In this document: positions 63,098-64,000 of the stretch, piece after piece
Numbering within the stretch: position 1 is the first letter of the stretch
Layout: each line of letters begins with the position of its first letter
Assembly (NCBI RefSeq): GCF_000740895.1
Contig: NC_025261.1
Location: forward strand, 1,488,001-1,552,000
DNA: 64,000 bases
DNA from: Theileria orientalis strain Shintoku
Taxonomy: Eukaryota; Apicomplexa; Aconoidasida; Piroplasmida; Theileriidae
Direction of reading: 5' to 3'
Notes under the pieces: model-generated
Databases searched by the model: none
The model's input: only the letters and a program-made list of their open reading frames with translations
What the model was told of the DNA's origin: nothing
Translations under genes and position numbers: made by a program

Positions 63098-64000
63098 TTA
63101 AATTAGTCTCTTTAGGCTGTTGTTATTGCTAATCATAACGTTTTTTATGTGTTCCAGTCCCGATTTGTTGAACTGTATCATTTCCTACACAAATGTTACA
63201 TTTTTTCCTTTTTGTTCTCTCTCGTCTATCTTATTCGCCTACCAGGTAGTTTGAGAGTATCTGCGGTATCTGCTTCTTCAGTTTGTGTATGTTCGTCTTG
63301 TTGTTTACGAACTGTTTCAGGTATACTTCACTGATCATCAGTGACACGTATATCAAATACTCCAGGTTGACCACGTTCCTCCTATTTCCTCCAGTCCCGT
63401 CTGTACATATTCGTTCGATTTCTCGCACTTACCTTTAAGGTATATATCAAAAATGTCAATTATGCTTTGCAGCAGCTACAAGCTCTTATTATTAATGCTA
63501 GTTTACCTGCTCAATGTTTATGAATGGCAATGACAGCAGCATGTTGTAAACCAGGTTATAATTAACGTTCCTCAGTATATTGTTGATGTTCTTCAGCTTT
63601 TCGTTAATGTTCTCATCGTCCAGCTCCAGAGTCTGAATGCAATTTATCTTTCATCCGATCAATACGCCTTAATGCCACTAGTCACTGCCGCCTAATTGCC
63701 GACAGCTTCTTTATTTACTAGTTACAGGCCACCAACCTCAATTAGTTGCTCCAGTGTGCTCAATACTTTACTGTTTAAGTTCAGTTCCTTTGACAACTGT
63801 TGATCCTGGAGCTTCTCGTGTTCCTCCTCGACGAATATGAGGTCATTGCTGATTTTATACTTCGACACACAGTAGCAGTTGTTTCCTACAAAGCGCGTGT
63901 ATTACCATTGTCTGGGTGAATTTATTGTATATGTACGTATGTGCTTATTTATCCTTAAGCGTATAAACATATGTGTGCGCCATCATGTATACATGTGCTT
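63098..64000 (-). CDS. Unidentified multi-exon gene (5' end beyond window)
   Basis: Exons visible in minus order: 63885-63737, 63632-63507, 63475-63433, 63388-63243, 63184-63098, all joining in phase and ending with a TAA at 63100-63098. The peptide is helical and rich in Leu, Asn, Glu and Lys, with segments NNCYCVSKYKISNDLIFVEEE, NKVLSTLEQLIE-like helices, YNLVYNMLLSLPFINIEQLL, and LEYLIYVSLMISEVYLKQF. The 5' end lies beyond 64000; the stretch 63886-64000 looks intronic. I do not recognise the family. No membrane span is likely. Confidence 0.55.

Overview
This is a nuclear chromosome segment of an apicomplexan piroplasm, most likely a Theileria species. Genes are dense and rich in short introns (about 30-190 nt, GT..AG). 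A FAINT-domain (DUF529) protein is present, several proteins carry Asn/Ser low-complexity inserts, and there are tandem apicomplexan-type MFS transporters and a tandem array of large, divergent ABC transporters. The coding GC content leans towards a T. orientalis-like genome, but the species is not decided by what I can see. No bacterial features, tRNA, rRNA, CRISPR array or transposable element was recognised. Exon models were built by hand: each intron was chosen so that reading phase is kept, homologous motifs join up and total CDS length is divisible by three.

Layout. 1-5.6 kb: a PARN-like deadenylase (minus, cut by the left edge) and a gamma-tubulin complex GCP4-like gene (plus). 5.8-12.5 kb: three tandem MFS/ApiAT-like transporters (minus) with unusually GC-rich codons. 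12.7-21.2 kb: small housekeeping genes, namely a PX-WD40 fusion, GRWD1/Rrb1 ribosome assembly factor, a VPS9-domain Rab5 exchange factor, a PlsC acyltransferase and a two-CDGSH iron-sulfur protein with a C-terminal hydrophobic anchor. 21.5-45.1 kb: a lineage-specific island with an orphan 238-aa ORF, three 1.5-kb-residue-class ABC transporters, a FAINT-repeat protein and a 706-aa putative membrane-anchored protein, separated by long AT-rich intergenic DNA. 45.6-64 kb: housekeeping genes return, namely DDX47/Rrp3 helicase, SmD2, VPS11, an ENT-like nucleoside transporter, WDR55, eIF4E, an ankyrin protein, an ABCB half-transporter and an unidentified gene cut by the right edge.

Themes. Ribosome biogenesis and RNA metabolism recur (GRWD1, DDX47, WDR55, SmD2, PARN, eIF4E). 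So does endolysosomal traffic (VPS11, the VPS9 exchange factor, the PX-WD40 protein). Membrane transport accounts for eight genes: three MFS, three full ABC, one ABC half-transporter and one ENT-like.

The most interesting signal is the ABC island. The three copies are mosaics: some blocks, including NBD1, parts of NBD2, the C-terminus and a 772-bp upstream region, are nearly identical between copies, while the membrane domains have diverged. This pattern points to repeated gene conversion. One copy carries an LSGRQ in place of the LSGGQ signature. Two other unusual signals are introns built of the same Asn/Ser-codon-like triplet repeats as neighbouring exonic inserts, and the PX-WD40 domain fusion.
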